DNA from: Gemmatimonadales bacterium
GTDB lineage: Bacteria; Gemmatimonadota; Gemmatimonadetes; Gemmatimonadales; GWC2-71-9
Assembly (NCBI GenBank): GCA_036265815.1
Contig: DATAOI010000015.1
Span: forward strand, 1 to 64,000
Direction of reading: 5' to 3'
DNA length: 64,000 nucleotides
Shown piece by piece: positions 35,185 to 44,460 of this stretch. Made by a program: the position numbers and the translations under genes. The number at the start of each line of letters is the position of its first letter. Within the stretch, counting starts at the first letter, position 1. The notes beneath the pieces were generated by a model that saw nothing but the letters and a program-made list of their open reading frames with translations, was not told the origin of the DNA and made no database searches.

Positions 35185-37584
35185 TCATGCGGTGACGCGC
35201 TGTCGGGCGCCTTCCAGCGTCTCGCGGATCCGGCGAACCAGCAGGTCGGAGGTGAAGGGCTTCTCGATCATCGGATAGCTCCCGAGCAGGGCGGTCCCTT
35301 CCACCTGCTCGGCATTGGCGTAGCCGGTCATGAACAGCACGGGGACGCCGGGCACCAGATCGACCAGCTCCCGCGCGAGCGCCAGCCCACCGAGCTTCGG
35401 CAGCGCGAGATCGGTGAGCACGAGCGCCAGGCCGCCGGCGTGTTCCCGAGCCCGGGCCAACGCCTCGGCGCCGTCCGGCGCCTCGATCACGTGGTAGCCC
35501 GCAGCATCCAGCGTCCGGGTGACCATCCGCAGCACCTCAGTCTGGTCCTCGACCACCAGGATCGTCTCTTCGCCGTGCACAGTCTGATCCGGCGCCGCCT
35601 CCGGGGCCACGCGCGCCGGCTCGGGTGTGGCCGGCAGAAAGACGCTGAAGGTGGAGCCCTTCCCCGGCGCGCTCCGCACCGCGATATAGCCGCCGCTCTG
35701 GCGCACGATGCCGTACACGGTGGAGAGGCCGAGCCCGGTGCCCCGGCCGACCTCCTTGGTGGTGAAGAAGGGCTCGAACACCCGCGCGAGCGTCGCCGCA
35801 TCCATCCCGATGCCGGTGTCCGTGACCGTGAGCTCGAGATACTCGCCGGGCTCGACGGTCGGCTCGTGCTCCAGCCGGCGATCGGCGGCGTTGAGGGTGA
35901 CTCGCTCGGTGTGGAGGGTCAGCCGGCCGCCGTCGGGCATGGCATCGGCGGCGTTGAGGGCGAGGTTGAGCAGCACCTGCTCGAGCTGGCTCCGGTCGGC
36001 GCGGCCGCAGGTGGCCCCGCTCCCCAGCTCGAGCGAGACCTCGTAGCGCTCCCCCATGGCGCGCAGGATCACGGGATGGAATGCGGCCACCACCGCGTTG
36101 AGATCGAGCGCCTCGGGGCGGAGGATCTGCTGCCGGCTGAAGGCGAGGAGCTGCGCGGTGATGCCGGCGGAGCGCTGGGCGGCGTCGCGCACCACCTGGA
36201 CGTCGCTCCGCACCGGCGCCGGCAGGTCCTCCCGGCGGAGAATGAAGTCGGTGGCCCCCAGCACTACCGTCATCTGGTTGTTCACCTCGTGCGCCACTCC
36301 GCCGGCGAGCTGTCCCACCGATTCGAGTCGCTGCAGCATCCGGACAGCTTCCTCGGCACGCTTCTGCGCGGTGACATCCCGGGTAAAGCTGCGGGTGTAC
36401 CCGAAGGCGCCGTCCTTCCAATGCACGCTGGAGCTGATCAGGACGTCCTTGATGCTCCCGTCCTTGCAGCGGAGCCGCGCGGGCGCGTCCTGCACGATCT
36501 CGCCCGCGGCGAGTCGGCGGAGCAGCTCCTCGACCACGGCGGGATCGACGTGGAACTCCGCGATGGAGTGTCCCAGATATTCGTCGGCCCGGTAGCCCAG
36601 CAGCTCCAGCTCGGCGCGATTGGCCCGCAGGATCACGCCCCGTCCGTCCTCGGAGTGGAGCCCGACCGAGGCGTTCTCGAAGAAGTCGCTCAGCTCCTGC
36701 TCGCTCAGACGCGCGGCCGCCTCGGCCTGCTTGAGGTCGTCCACGTCGATGCAGTAGCCGAACCAGCGGGCGACGCTCCCATCCTCGGCCCGGATCGGTC
36801 GTGACCGCACCACGAACCAGCGGTAGCTCCCATCCGCGCCTCTCAGGCGGCACTCATGCTGGGATGACTCGCCGGTGCGGCGGGCCCGTTCCCAACCCGT
36901 CCGGATTGCCTCCACGTCATCGGGATGCAGCGTGGCTCGCCAGGCCTCCTGGGGAGGCGCGCCGGCCGCGAGACCGGTGTAGTCGAAGAAGCGCCGATTC
37001 AAGTACGCGAAGTCGTCGTGCGCGTCGATGGTGAAGAGCATCGCGGGAATCGTCTCCGCCATGGCGCGGAAGCGATCCTCGCTGCCACGGAGCTCCGCCG
37101 CAGACTCCTCGGCCTTGCTGGCCTGCTCCTCGGCCCGGAGGCGCTGCGCCTCGGCCCGCGCCGCTTCCGCTTGCGCCTGCTGAGCGGCGGCCTGGGCGGT
37201 TCGCAACGCCCGGAGCCGGGTTTCTCCCATCCAGCCGGTCGCGACACCGGTGAGAGAGAAGAACAGGTAGCGGACTTGGTTGACCGGATCGGCCAGCCCG
37301 AAATGCGCGGCCGGCGGATCGAAGAACACCACGCCGATCAGCAGGCTCAGCAGCGTGGCACCGATGGTGGGGCGAAGACCGGCGAACCAGGCGGTGGTGA
37401 ACACCGCCAGGAAGAACGTCATGAAGGTGAGTCGGGTGCCGACCATCGGGTCGAGAAAGAATCGCACCAGAGTGGACACCGCGACCACGCCAAGCATCAG
37501 CCCGTAGCGGCCCCACCCGTCCGACCAGGGCGGGAGCCGGGGAAGAGTCTCGCGGGAGCTGGACTCGAGTGACGATGAACCCAC
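35185..37584 (-). CDS. hybrid sensor histidine kinase with PAS domains and C-terminal receiver
   Basis: The protein is about 799 residues from GTG 37584, which has GGAGAGG upstream; ATG 37686 is an alternative. It has four membrane helices (~25-110) resembling DUF4118, then a coiled linker, PAS-1 (~175-290) and PAS-2 (~300-410). The dimerisation domain has the phospho-histidine in AGGVAHEVNNQM. The ATPase domain has GTGLGLSTVYGIVRQSGGY. The C-terminal receiver (~670-790) has an Asp in LVLTDLALPKLGG and KPF near the end. All catalytic residues look intact. It lies just upstream of the arsenosugar-type genes but the link may be accidental. It diverges from the secreted protein gene. Confidence 0.93.
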   Translation of the reverse strand: MGSSSLESSSRETLPRLPPWSDGWGRYGLMLGVVAVSTLVRFFLDPMVGTRLTFMTFFLAVFTTAWFAGLRPTIGATLLSLLIGVVFFDPPAAHFGLADPVNQVRYLFFSLTGVATGWMGETRLRALRTAQAAAQQAQAEAARAEAQRLRAEEQASKAEESAAELRGSEDRFRAMAETIPAMLFTIDAHDDFAYLNRRFFDYTGLAAGAPPQEAWRATLHPDDVEAIRTGWERARRTGESSQHECRLRGADGSYRWFVVRSRPIRAEDGSVARWFGYCIDVDDLKQAEAAARLSEQELSDFFENASVGLHSEDGRGVILRANRAELELLGYRADEYLGHSIAEFHVDPAVVEELLRRLAAGEIVQDAPARLRCKDGSIKDVLISSSVHWKDGAFGYTRSFTRDVTAQKRAEEAVRMLQRLESVGQLAGGVAHEVNNQMTVVLGATDFILRREDLPAPVRSDVQVVRDAAQRSAGITAQLLAFSRQQILRPEALDLNAVVAAFHPVILRAMGERYEVSLELGSGATCGRADRSQLEQVLLNLALNAADAMPDGGRLTLHTERVTLNAADRRLEHEPTVEPGEYLELTVTDTGIGMDAATLARVFEPFFTTKEVGRGTGLGLSTVYGIVRQSGGYIAVRSAPGKGSTFSVFLPATPEPARVAPEAAPDQTVHGEETILVVEDQTEVLRMVTRTLDAAGYHVIEAPDGAEALARAREHAGGLALVLTDLALPKLGGLALARELVDLVPGVPVLFMTGYANAEQVEGTALLGSYPMIEKPFTSDLLVRRIRETLEGARQRVTA

Positions 37585-37727
37585 GGCATGCCTCTCCGCT
37601 GGTGGTGAGCCCGACACCAAGAGCAGAAAGATACTCGGCAGGCATGCCCAACGGTGCGGAGGCGCCGGATGTATACGGCTGGTCACCGCTCACCACCGAC
37701 CATCAGCCCGCAGGAGATCCGGTACCC

Positions 37728-38357
37728 ATGCGACCCCTGACTTCGACTTTCCTCTTTTTGCTCGCGGCCGTGGCACTGGCGGGACCGGTCCTGGCGCAGA
37801 GCACCGATGAACCCGATCGGCCCGGCGGCGGAGGCGACATGCCCCGCGGCAGACACGGTGGTTTCGGCATGATGCACGGCCGGCGGATGGAGGCGCTCGA
37901 TCCCGTGGTCGCCGATGGTCCGCCTGCTCCCGACGAGTTCGCCAAGATCGCCTCGCCACCGGAAGATCAGCGGCGACGATACGCCGAGCTCTACCAGCGA
38001 TTCATGGCCTCCACCAAGCCGCAGCGCGACAGCCTGAACCTTGCCCGGCGGGAGATGATCGGGGACTTCCAGGACGGCGACCGGGAAGGAGCAGGGCGCC
38101 AACGGGACGTGATGATGCCGCTGGGCCAGGAGCTGGCCAGCCGGCAGAAGACCTTCGACGAGACGCTCAAGAGCTTTCTGGGGAAGGACCAGTGGAAGCA
38201 CTACGACAAGTGGCGCTCGGATGAGCGGAAGCGGGCGGAACAGGAGCGGAGGGAGCTGGGGAGGCGGCGAAGGCCGCGAGCCGGCCTGACCTGGGGAGTG
38301 TTAGCGCGGTCACAGCCGGCCCAGGAACGCGGCGTTAGCCTGGGTCCTGTTCCCTGA
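37728..38357 (+). CDS. secreted protein of unknown function (helical, Arg/Glu-rich)
   Basis: The 209-residue product has a clear signal peptide (MRPLTSTFLFLLAAVALAGPVLAQ). The mature region contains PRGRHGGFGMMHGRRME and a long charged helical region (DEFAKIASPPEDQRRRYAELYQRFMAS through KTFDETLKSFLGKDQWKHYDKW). Spacing and helices recall Spy/CpxP-like periplasmic proteins, but the LTxxQ motif is not clear. The C-terminal tail past WRSDERKR is low-complexity. AGGAGAT precedes the start. It diverges from the histidine kinase by ~140 bases. Confidence 0.7.
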   Translation: MRPLTSTFLFLLAAVALAGPVLAQSTDEPDRPGGGGDMPRGRHGGFGMMHGRRMEALDPVVADGPPAPDEFAKIASPPEDQRRRYAELYQRFMASTKPQRDSLNLARREMIGDFQDGDREGAGRQRDVMMPLGQELASRQKTFDETLKSFLGKDQWKHYDKWRSDERKRAEQERRELGRRRRPRAGLTWGVLARSQPAQERGVSLGPVP

Positions 38358-38411
38358 ACCCTCTTCGTGGGGAGGGTTTCGGACAGCCACCTCGCTGTCG
38401 AGGCCTCCCCC

Positions 38412-38600
38412 ATGGGCTACTGGAAGCGGCAGTACACCGAACGGCCGACCGGAAAACCACTGTTCCGCCCGGACCAGCGGCCGCCTCAACCCAGTGCTGC
38501 GCCGGAGGCTCCGGACCCGGAGGAATCCGACACCAAGGCACCGGCGGAGCCTGAACAACCGGACCGCCAGCCGACGCAGACAGGAACGCCGGACCGATGA
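38412..38600 (+). CDS. small Pro/Glu-rich protein upstream of the LigD operon
   Basis: The 62-residue product is MGYWKRQYTERPTGKPLFRP followed by a Pro/Ala/Glu-rich tail. It has no signal or membrane segment. It is translationally coupled to the polymerase gene: the last TGA overlaps the next ATG (ATGA at 38597). That makes it likely to be co-expressed with the DNA repair genes. The function is unknown. Confidence 0.6.
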   Translation: MGYWKRQYTERPTGKPLFRPDQRPPQPSAAPEAPDPEESDTKAPAEPEQPDRQPTQTGTPDR

Positions 38601-39556
38601 CCGCGACCCGGCCGGCCGCCGCTCGCGTCCGGATCCCCCTCGGACCCGAGAGCACCGTGCTCCGGCTCGGCCGGCGAAACGTTCAGCTCACCAACCTGGA
38701 AAAGGTCTTCTGGCCCGAGCTGCGCCTGACCAAACGGGCCCTCCTGCAGTACTACGCGGATATGGCCCCGGTCCTGCTGCCCCACCTGCGAGACCGCGCG
38801 ATGGTCATGAAGCGCTATCCCAACGGGATCCACGGGAAGTGCTTCTTCATGAAGCGAACGCCGTCGCCCCGGCCGGAGTGGATCGAGACCTGCGAGATCG
38901 TCCATGGGTCGGGGAACGTCATCGCCTTCCCCATGGTCCAGGATCTCGCCTCCCTGCTATGGCTGGTGAATCTCGGGTGCATCGACCTCAACCAGTGGTA
39001 TGCCCGCTGCGATGACGTCGATCGGCCCGACTACCTCCACTTCGATCTCGATCCGGGCGAGGGAGCCAGCTTCGACCAGGTGCGGGAGACCGCGCTGGTG
39101 GTGCGCGACGCCCTCCGCTCGCTGAAGATGGAGCCACTGGTCAAGACCAGCGGATCGAAGGGCCTGCATCTCTACGTGCCGATCGTGCGCGGGCCGCTGC
39201 AGAAACAGGTCTGGACCTTCGCCAAACGGCTCGCCAAGGAGCTGGACGCGCGCCATCCCGATCTCATCACCGCCGAATACCGCATCGCCGACCGCCCGCG
39301 AGGGCGGGTGCTGGTGGACTACAATCAGAACGCCTGGGGCCGCACGCTCGCGTCGGTGTACTCGGTCCGCCCGGTCGAGCAGGCCACCGTCTCCACGCCA
39401 CTCACCTGGGATGAAGTGGAGGCCGGCGTAGCCACCGCGGACTTCCGGATGGACAACGTGCCGGCGCGGGTCCGCAAGCTGGGAGATCTGTGGGCCCCGC
39501 TTCGGGCGAGCCGCGGGCGGGGGCAGGGACGGATCTCGCTGGAGAAGCTGCTATGA
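38597..39556 (+). CDS. ligD: LigD-type DNA repair polymerase/primase (PolDom)
   Basis: The 319-residue protein corresponds to the polymerase domain of LigD, here as a free protein. Signature features are LTNLEKVFWPELRLTKRAL near the N-terminus, GKCFFMKRTP, the catalytic aspartates in HFDLDPG, SGSKGLHLYVP and the C-terminal DYNQNAWGRTLASVYSVRP. In NHEJ these polymerases fill gaps with ribonucleotides. It is followed without a gap (4-base overlaps) by a ligase and a phosphoesterase gene. Length and motifs make this identification strong; the symbol refers to the domain. Confidence 0.93.
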   Translation: MTATRPAAARVRIPLGPESTVLRLGRRNVQLTNLEKVFWPELRLTKRALLQYYADMAPVLLPHLRDRAMVMKRYPNGIHGKCFFMKRTPSPRPEWIETCEIVHGSGNVIAFPMVQDLASLLWLVNLGCIDLNQWYARCDDVDRPDYLHFDLDPGEGASFDQVRETALVVRDALRSLKMEPLVKTSGSKGLHLYVPIVRGPLQKQVWTFAKRLAKELDARHPDLITAEYRIADRPRGRVLVDYNQNAWGRTLASVYSVRPVEQATVSTPLTWDEVEAGVATADFRMDNVPARVRKLGDLWAPLRASRGRGQGRISLEKLL

Positions 39557-40554
39557 GCCTCCCGCTGCCGTATCCCTTTCCGCCGATGGAGGCCGAGTCG
39601 GCCGAAGCGCTACCCGACGGTGCCGACTGGCTGTACGAGCCCAAGTGGGACGGCTTCCGCTGCCTGGCCTTTCGGGACGGAGCCACCGTCCGCATTCAAT
39701 CGAAGGCCGGCAAGCCGCTGGGGCGCTATTTCCCCGATGTGGTCGATGCGCTCCTGGCCCTCGGCGCCCAGCGCTTCGTGCTGGATGGCGAGATCGTGAT
39801 CCCGGTGGATGGCCGGCTCTCGTTCGACGAGCTGCTGCTGCGGGTCCACCCGGCCGAAAGCCGGGTGCGCACGCTGGTCGAGGCCCATCCGGCGCGGCTC
39901 GTGGTCTTCGACCTCCTGGCGGACGAGCGAGGGCGCTCGCTGGTGGATCTGCCATTGGCCGAGCGGCGGCCGCGCCTGGAGGCGTTTGCCCATAAGTACT
40001 TTCCACCCGAAGGCTCGGTCGTTCTCTCTCAGGCAACGCGGCAGCGCCCGACGGCACAACGCTGGCTACGGGCAGGTGGCCACGGCGACCTGGACGGAGT
40101 GGTGGCCAAGCGGCTCGACCTGCCGTACCGCTCCGGCGAGCGGGACGGCATGCGGAAGGTGAAGCGCCAGCGGACGGCGGACTGCGTCGTCGGCGGGTTT
40201 CGCTATGCGTCCAAGGGCGGAGGCATCGGCTCGCTGCTGCTGGGACTGTACGACGACGAGGGACTGCTCAACCACGTGGGCTTCACCTCGAGCTTCAAGG
40301 CCGACGAGCGGGCGAAGCTCCGCGAAAAGCTGGAGCCGCTGAAGCGGTCGCCGGGCTTCACCGGCAGGGCACCGGGCGGCCCCAGCCGATGGAGCACGGA
40401 GCGCTCGGCCGAGTGGGTGCCGCTGGCGACAAAGCTGGTGGTGGAGGTCGCGTACGACCATGTCTCCGGCGGACGATTCCGCCATGGAACCAGGTTCCTG
40501 CGCTGGCGGCCGGACAAGGCGCCGGAGCAATGCACCATGGAGCAGTTGCGCTGA
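39553..40554 (+). CDS. ATP-dependent DNA ligase (LigD-type ligase domain)
   Basis: The 333-residue protein is a compact ATP ligase without extra domains. The adenylation lysine is in YEPKWDGFRC (Lys31). RFVLDGEIVIP is motif III-like, and VVAKRLDLPYRSGER and MRKVKRQRTADCVVGG match motifs IV-V. The C-terminal half is the OB-fold (SSFKADERAKLREKLEPL, then the RHGTRFLRWRPDK motif VI). It would seal DNA breaks in the same pathway as the polymerase. ATG 39553 overlaps the polymerase stop by 4 bases, and its own TGA overlaps the next ATG by 1 base. Confidence 0.93.
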   Translation: MSLPLPYPFPPMEAESAEALPDGADWLYEPKWDGFRCLAFRDGATVRIQSKAGKPLGRYFPDVVDALLALGAQRFVLDGEIVIPVDGRLSFDELLLRVHPAESRVRTLVEAHPARLVVFDLLADERGRSLVDLPLAERRPRLEAFAHKYFPPEGSVVLSQATRQRPTAQRWLRAGGHGDLDGVVAKRLDLPYRSGERDGMRKVKRQRTADCVVGGFRYASKGGGIGSLLLGLYDDEGLLNHVGFTSSFKADERAKLREKLEPLKRSPGFTGRAPGGPSRWSTERSAEWVPLATKLVVEVAYDHVSGGRFRHGTRFLRWRPDKAPEQCTMEQLR

Positions 40555-41237
40555 TGCCGAAGAAGGCGAAAAAGAAGACGGCCGCCAAGCGACGGGCCAA
40601 GGCTCCTGCGAAGCCTGCCGCCACCGCGGCCACGCTGGCCGAGTACCGGCGCAAGCGGGACTTCACCCTCACCAGGGAGCCGCGCGGCGGCCCCCGCGCC
40701 AGCGGCCCCAAGCTGGCGTTCGTCATCCAGAAGCACGCGGCCAGCCGGCTGCATTACGATCTTCGGCTGGAGCTCGACGGGGTGATGAAGAGCTGGGCGG
40801 TACCCAAGGGTCCGAGCCTCGACCCCGCGGTCAAGCGCCTGGCGATGCAGGTGGAGGATCACCCCGTCGAATACAACAAATTCGAAGGCACGATTCCCCA
40901 GGGCGAATACGGCGGCGGGACCGTGATGCTGTGGGACCGCGGCACCTACCGCTACGCCGGCGACGCCTCCGATCCGCTGGCGGCGCTCCGCCAGGGGTAC
41001 CAGAAGGGCGACTTCAAGTTCGTGCTCCAGGGAAAGCGACTCAGAGGCTCCTGGGTTCTGGCGCGGACCCGCCGGGGCTCGCCCGAGCGGGCGCAATGGC
41101 TGCTGATCAAACACCGCGACGAAGAGGCCGCTCCAGACTCCGAGGTCACCAGCGAGTACGACACGTCGGTGGCCACGGGACGGACGATGGAGGAGATCGC
41201 GTCGGGTCGGAGCCGGGTCTGGCACTCCTCGCGCTAG
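40554..41237 (+). CDS. LigD-type 3'-phosphoesterase, free-standing
   Basis: The 227-residue protein begins with a Lys-rich tail (MPKKAKKKTAAKRRAKAPAK) that probably binds DNA. A domain of ~155 residues follows, matching the LigD PE family. HAASRLHYDLRLELDGV contains a conserved His/Asp site, and it continues with AVPKGPSLDP, then DHPVEYNKFEGTIPQGEYGGGTVMLWD. In LigD this domain removes 3'-phosphates and ribonucleotides from DNA ends. The C-terminal ~30 residues are acidic/basic mixed and disordered. The gene order polymerase, ligase, phosphoesterase covers all three LigD activities as separate proteins. Confidence 0.93.
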   Translation: MPKKAKKKTAAKRRAKAPAKPAATAATLAEYRRKRDFTLTREPRGGPRASGPKLAFVIQKHAASRLHYDLRLELDGVMKSWAVPKGPSLDPAVKRLAMQVEDHPVEYNKFEGTIPQGEYGGGTVMLWDRGTYRYAGDASDPLAALRQGYQKGDFKFVLQGKRLRGSWVLARTRRGSPERAQWLLIKHRDEEAAPDSEVTSEYDTSVATGRTMEEIASGRSRVWHSSR

Positions 41238-41253
41238 GGGCAGGGCCCGCGGC

Positions 41254-41291
41254 TTGACAGGGCCGGTCCAATAGTTGACTTTGGCAACTAT
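41254..41291 (+). promoter_or_regulatory. promoter with palindromic operator for the MarR-GNAT gene
   Basis: TTGACA at 41254-41259 fits a -35 box. The expected -10 zone is covered by a perfect inverted repeat: ATAGTTG (41271-41277), a seven-base spacer and CAACTAT (41285-41291). The palindrome lies 42 bases before the start codon of a MarR-domain protein. MarR regulators commonly bind such 7-8 base half-sites to repress their own promoter, so autoregulation is likely. No clear consensus -10 is visible. Confidence 0.6.
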
Positions 41292-41332
41292 CAGTCCGTG
41301 CTGAACGACGCCCCCATCGCCGCGAGGAGCCG

Positions 41333-42283
41333 ATGGCGCACCTTCTCTCCCAGCGACGCGTCGCCGCCGTCCGCCGATTCAACCGGTTCTATACCAAGCA
41401 GATCGGGGTCCTGAACCTGCTGCATAGCCAGCTCTCGCTCACCGAGGGGCGGGTGCTCTACGAGCTGGCCCACCGGAAGGAGCCCAGAGCCGCCTCCATC
41501 GCCAAGAGCCTGGGACTGGATCCGGGATACTTGAGCCGGCTGCTCCGGGGATTCATCAAACGAGGCCTGATCTCGACCAAGGCCGCCGACGGTGACCGTC
41601 GAGAGCGCGTCCTGAAGCTGACGAAGAAGGGGCGCGAAATCTTCGCCGCGCTCAACGCGCGGGCGGAAGAGGAGGTGGCCAGCATGCTCGATCGTCTGCC
41701 CACCGGCACCCAGCGCGATCTGGTGAGCGCCATGGAGCGCATCCAGCTCGCGCTGGCCGGACCCTCCGACCAGCCGACTACCCCCGCCCAGCCGTATCTC
41801 CTGCGCTCGCACCAGCCCGGCGACATGGGATGGATCGTGTACCGACACGGCGTGCTCTACGCCGAGGAGCACGGATGGGACGAACACCTGGAGGGGCTGG
41901 CCGCGAAGGTCGTGGGCGACTTCATCGAACATTTCGACCCTGAGCGCGAGCATTGCTGGATCGCCGAACGCGACGGCGAGTTCCTCGGCTGCGTGTTCCT
42001 GGTCAAGCACCCCGACGACCCGGAGCGAGTGGCGAAGCTCCGCCTGCTGCTGGTGGAGCCCGCCGCGCGCGGGCTGGGGCTGGGAACCCGGCTGGTGGAC
42101 GAATGCATCCGTTTCGCCCGGCAGGTCGGCTACCAGAAGATCACGCTCTGGACCAACAGCGTGCTGCACGCGGCCCGCCGGATTTATGAGCGGGCCGGCT
42201 TCCACCTGGTCCATGAGCAGACGCATCGGACTTATGGGGTCGAGCTGGTGGGGCAGACCTGGGAGGTCGATCTCACCCGCTGA
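41333..42283 (+). CDS. MarR-type winged helix fused to GNAT acetyltransferase
   Basis: This protein has 316 residues. The N-terminal ~150 residues are a MarR-family wHTH: LLHSQLSLTEGRVLYELAHR, then AASIAKSLGLDPGYLSRLLRGFIKRGLIS and the wing AADGDRRERVLKLTKKG. The C-terminal ~155-316 is a GNAT domain with LRLLLVEPAARGLGLGTRLVDECIRFARQ (acetyl-CoA motif RGLGLG) and AARRIYERAGFHLV. The fusion is a known architecture in bacteria, and the substrate is unknown. The inverted repeat at 41271-41291 is its presumed operator. It may respond to an acetylatable metabolite. Confidence 0.93.
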   Translation: MAHLLSQRRVAAVRRFNRFYTKQIGVLNLLHSQLSLTEGRVLYELAHRKEPRAASIAKSLGLDPGYLSRLLRGFIKRGLISTKAADGDRRERVLKLTKKGREIFAALNARAEEEVASMLDRLPTGTQRDLVSAMERIQLALAGPSDQPTTPAQPYLLRSHQPGDMGWIVYRHGVLYAEEHGWDEHLEGLAAKVVGDFIEHFDPEREHCWIAERDGEFLGCVFLVKHPDDPERVAKLRLLLVEPAARGLGLGTRLVDECIRFARQVGYQKITLWTNSVLHAARRIYERAGFHLVHEQTHRTYGVELVGQTWEVDLTR

Positions 42284-42312
42284 ACCCGTGGCGAGATGCC
42301 GCGGATCCAGGA

Positions 42313-44460
42313 TCAGAAGCTGGACCCGATCGAGAAGTGCAGGTGGAAGCGGCGGGAGGATGAGGTGGGGGCCGCGTCGATCGACGTCCCGTTCCGGAGC
42401 GCGTCCAGCACGTCCTGCGGCGAGCGGAGGTCGAGCGGAGACGGGTTCAGCTTGTACCCCAGTGCCACCTGGATCGCGCCGACCACCGTCGTGTAGCCGA
42501 TGCCGATGCCCACCGACTGATAGACCTTGTCCTCATCGAGCACCCCGGCATTCAAGGCGAACCGATGGTCCGGGATCCAGACCCGGCCAGCATCATAGAA
42601 GATGTACGGCTGGAAGGGGTCGCCCAGGAGCGGCATGGGAAAGTGCAGCTCCACGCTCCCGAGCAGCCGGGCGAGGCCGCCGACGGGAGTGTAGCGGTCG
42701 GCGATGGTCACGGTGGAATCGCCACTGCTCTGCAGCTCGACCTGGGGCAACTTGGGGCCCACCAGCAGGGTGCCCCAGCCGCGAACGTCTCGGGTGCCGC
42801 CGGCGGTGAAGCTCACGTCGCGCAGGCGCAGCAGCGACACGAATGGGGACTCGTTCCCCAGGGACGCCGTGCTCTTCCCGTACGGGAAGACCCGTCCGGC
42901 GCCCGCGCGCAGGGTGAGCCCCACCCGCCTGGTGAGCCCCACGAACGCCGTGGCGCCCAGGTCCATGAGAAAGTACTCGCTGGTGTTGAACCCCGGCGTG
43001 GTGACTTCGAGCCGCGGCCGGATGACGTAGCCCTTCCGCGGGTTGGCGATCCGGTCGAGCCGCCCGTAGCTCCCTTCCAGGCTGATGGTGCTCCGGTTCC
43101 GGGTAGCCTCGAGGATGCCCGCGCTGGAGTCGGCCAGACCGAGCAGCGGAAGGAACTGCTCCGGGGCGAGATCGTTGCCGAATCCGTAGTCGTAGACATG
43201 CCGGTGCGAGATCGAGTACCCCAGCGTCACCGACTGGAGTGGCGCCGGCGCCCACACCAGAGAGGCCTCGACTCCGGTGGCCCAGCTTCGATCCCGGAGG
43301 TCGTCCCGGTACTCGACGAAGGGTCCGCCGGCGAGCGAAAGGCGCCGATCGCCGACATAGGGCTCGAAGGCGGTGAGGTTGAGGCGGTACAGCAGCTGGG
43401 CGGGGTTCTCCAGCGCCGCGACGCCGCTCTGCGCCGTGGCGGCCACGGTGAAGGTACGGAGTCCCCCAAGCCAGCTCCGATCAGTCCACTCGGTCTGCCC
43501 CGTGAGCCCGCCCGACGAGATGAACCCGGCCTGCCCCTTGATGGCGTGCTCCGGGTTTTGGGCGATGTGGAGCATGACCACCACGCTCGAGTCGTTGGCG
43601 GAATCGCGGGGGACGTCCACCGACGCCAGGCGCATGATGTCCATCTGGGTGAGCTTCTGGCGCCCCTGTTCGAGAGCCCGGGCATCGTACCAGCGGTTGG
43701 TGCCGATGGGGAGCTGACGCACGATCTCGCGCGTCGGGATGGTCTCGTTGCCGGTCACCGCGATCCGCCGGATCCTGGCCCGCTGCTCGGGCCGCACCTG
43801 GACCGTTACTGCCGCGCGGTTGGCCGCGCTGTCGACCAGGGCCGTGACCCTGGCGCCGGCAAACGGATAGCCGTGTGCCCGAAACCAGCGCACCGTGCTG
43901 TCGGCGAGGGCCTTCTGCTCGTTCTCGCCGTAGCGGTCGGCCCGCGTCTGCCGGCGGTGAACGAACCGGTTCCAACTGGGGACGAGGTCCCCCGGCAGAT
44001 CGAGCGATCCCCCCTCGCCGGCGAACGCCACGGTGTCGATCAGGAGCGGCGGGCCCTCGACGACGCGATAGGTGACGTCCACCTCGTCGGGCTTGGCCCG
44101 GTAGCGGACCCGGTACTCCACGCCCGCCTTGGGGAAGCCAGAGCGACGATAAAAATTCCGCAGCCGAACGACGTCGCGCTCCAGCTCGACGGGGTCGAAC
44201 GGATGCGACCCCACCTTGGGCACGAACGGAATGAACCCGAGGGCGCGCCGGAGACCGGCGAGGCCGCCCCGCCCGCTGAGCGCGATCTTCTGCCGCAACG
44301 CTCCCTCGTCCAGCGCCTCCTTGCCCACCACCTGGAACTGGACCGAGTGGATCTGGGTATTGGGCCCGACCCGGTTGAGGGCGTCCTGCGCGCGGAGCGG
44401 GGCTGCGCCGGCGAGCAGGAGCGGCAGGAGGAGGCCCGCGGCCAGGCGGTCAGTAGGCAT
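42313..44460 (-). CDS. Omp85/BamA-type outer-membrane protein (TamA-like)
   Basis: The 715-residue protein has a signal peptide (LLLPLLLAGAAPLRAQ), about three POTRA repeats (~35-310) and a C-terminal surface-antigen barrel (~330-715). The POTRA segments are visible from HSVQFQVVGKEALDEGALR and ARIRRIAVTGNETIPTREIVRQLPIGTN. The barrel has regularly spaced strands and ends in FHLHFSIGSSF, a terminal aromatic signal. It lies directly downstream of a TamB-like gene (11-base overlap), so a TamA role is more likely than BamA. The order tamB-tamA is reversed compared with enterobacteria. Function is inferred from context and family. Confidence 0.88.
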   Translation of the reverse strand: MPTDRLAAGLLLPLLLAGAAPLRAQDALNRVGPNTQIHSVQFQVVGKEALDEGALRQKIALSGRGGLAGLRRALGFIPFVPKVGSHPFDPVELERDVVRLRNFYRRSGFPKAGVEYRVRYRAKPDEVDVTYRVVEGPPLLIDTVAFAGEGGSLDLPGDLVPSWNRFVHRRQTRADRYGENEQKALADSTVRWFRAHGYPFAGARVTALVDSAANRAAVTVQVRPEQRARIRRIAVTGNETIPTREIVRQLPIGTNRWYDARALEQGRQKLTQMDIMRLASVDVPRDSANDSSVVVMLHIAQNPEHAIKGQAGFISSGGLTGQTEWTDRSWLGGLRTFTVAATAQSGVAALENPAQLLYRLNLTAFEPYVGDRRLSLAGGPFVEYRDDLRDRSWATGVEASLVWAPAPLQSVTLGYSISHRHVYDYGFGNDLAPEQFLPLLGLADSSAGILEATRNRSTISLEGSYGRLDRIANPRKGYVIRPRLEVTTPGFNTSEYFLMDLGATAFVGLTRRVGLTLRAGAGRVFPYGKSTASLGNESPFVSLLRLRDVSFTAGGTRDVRGWGTLLVGPKLPQVELQSSGDSTVTIADRYTPVGGLARLLGSVELHFPMPLLGDPFQPYIFYDAGRVWIPDHRFALNAGVLDEDKVYQSVGIGIGYTTVVGAIQVALGYKLNPSPLDLRSPQDVLDALRNGTSIDAAPTSSSRRFHLHFSIGSSF

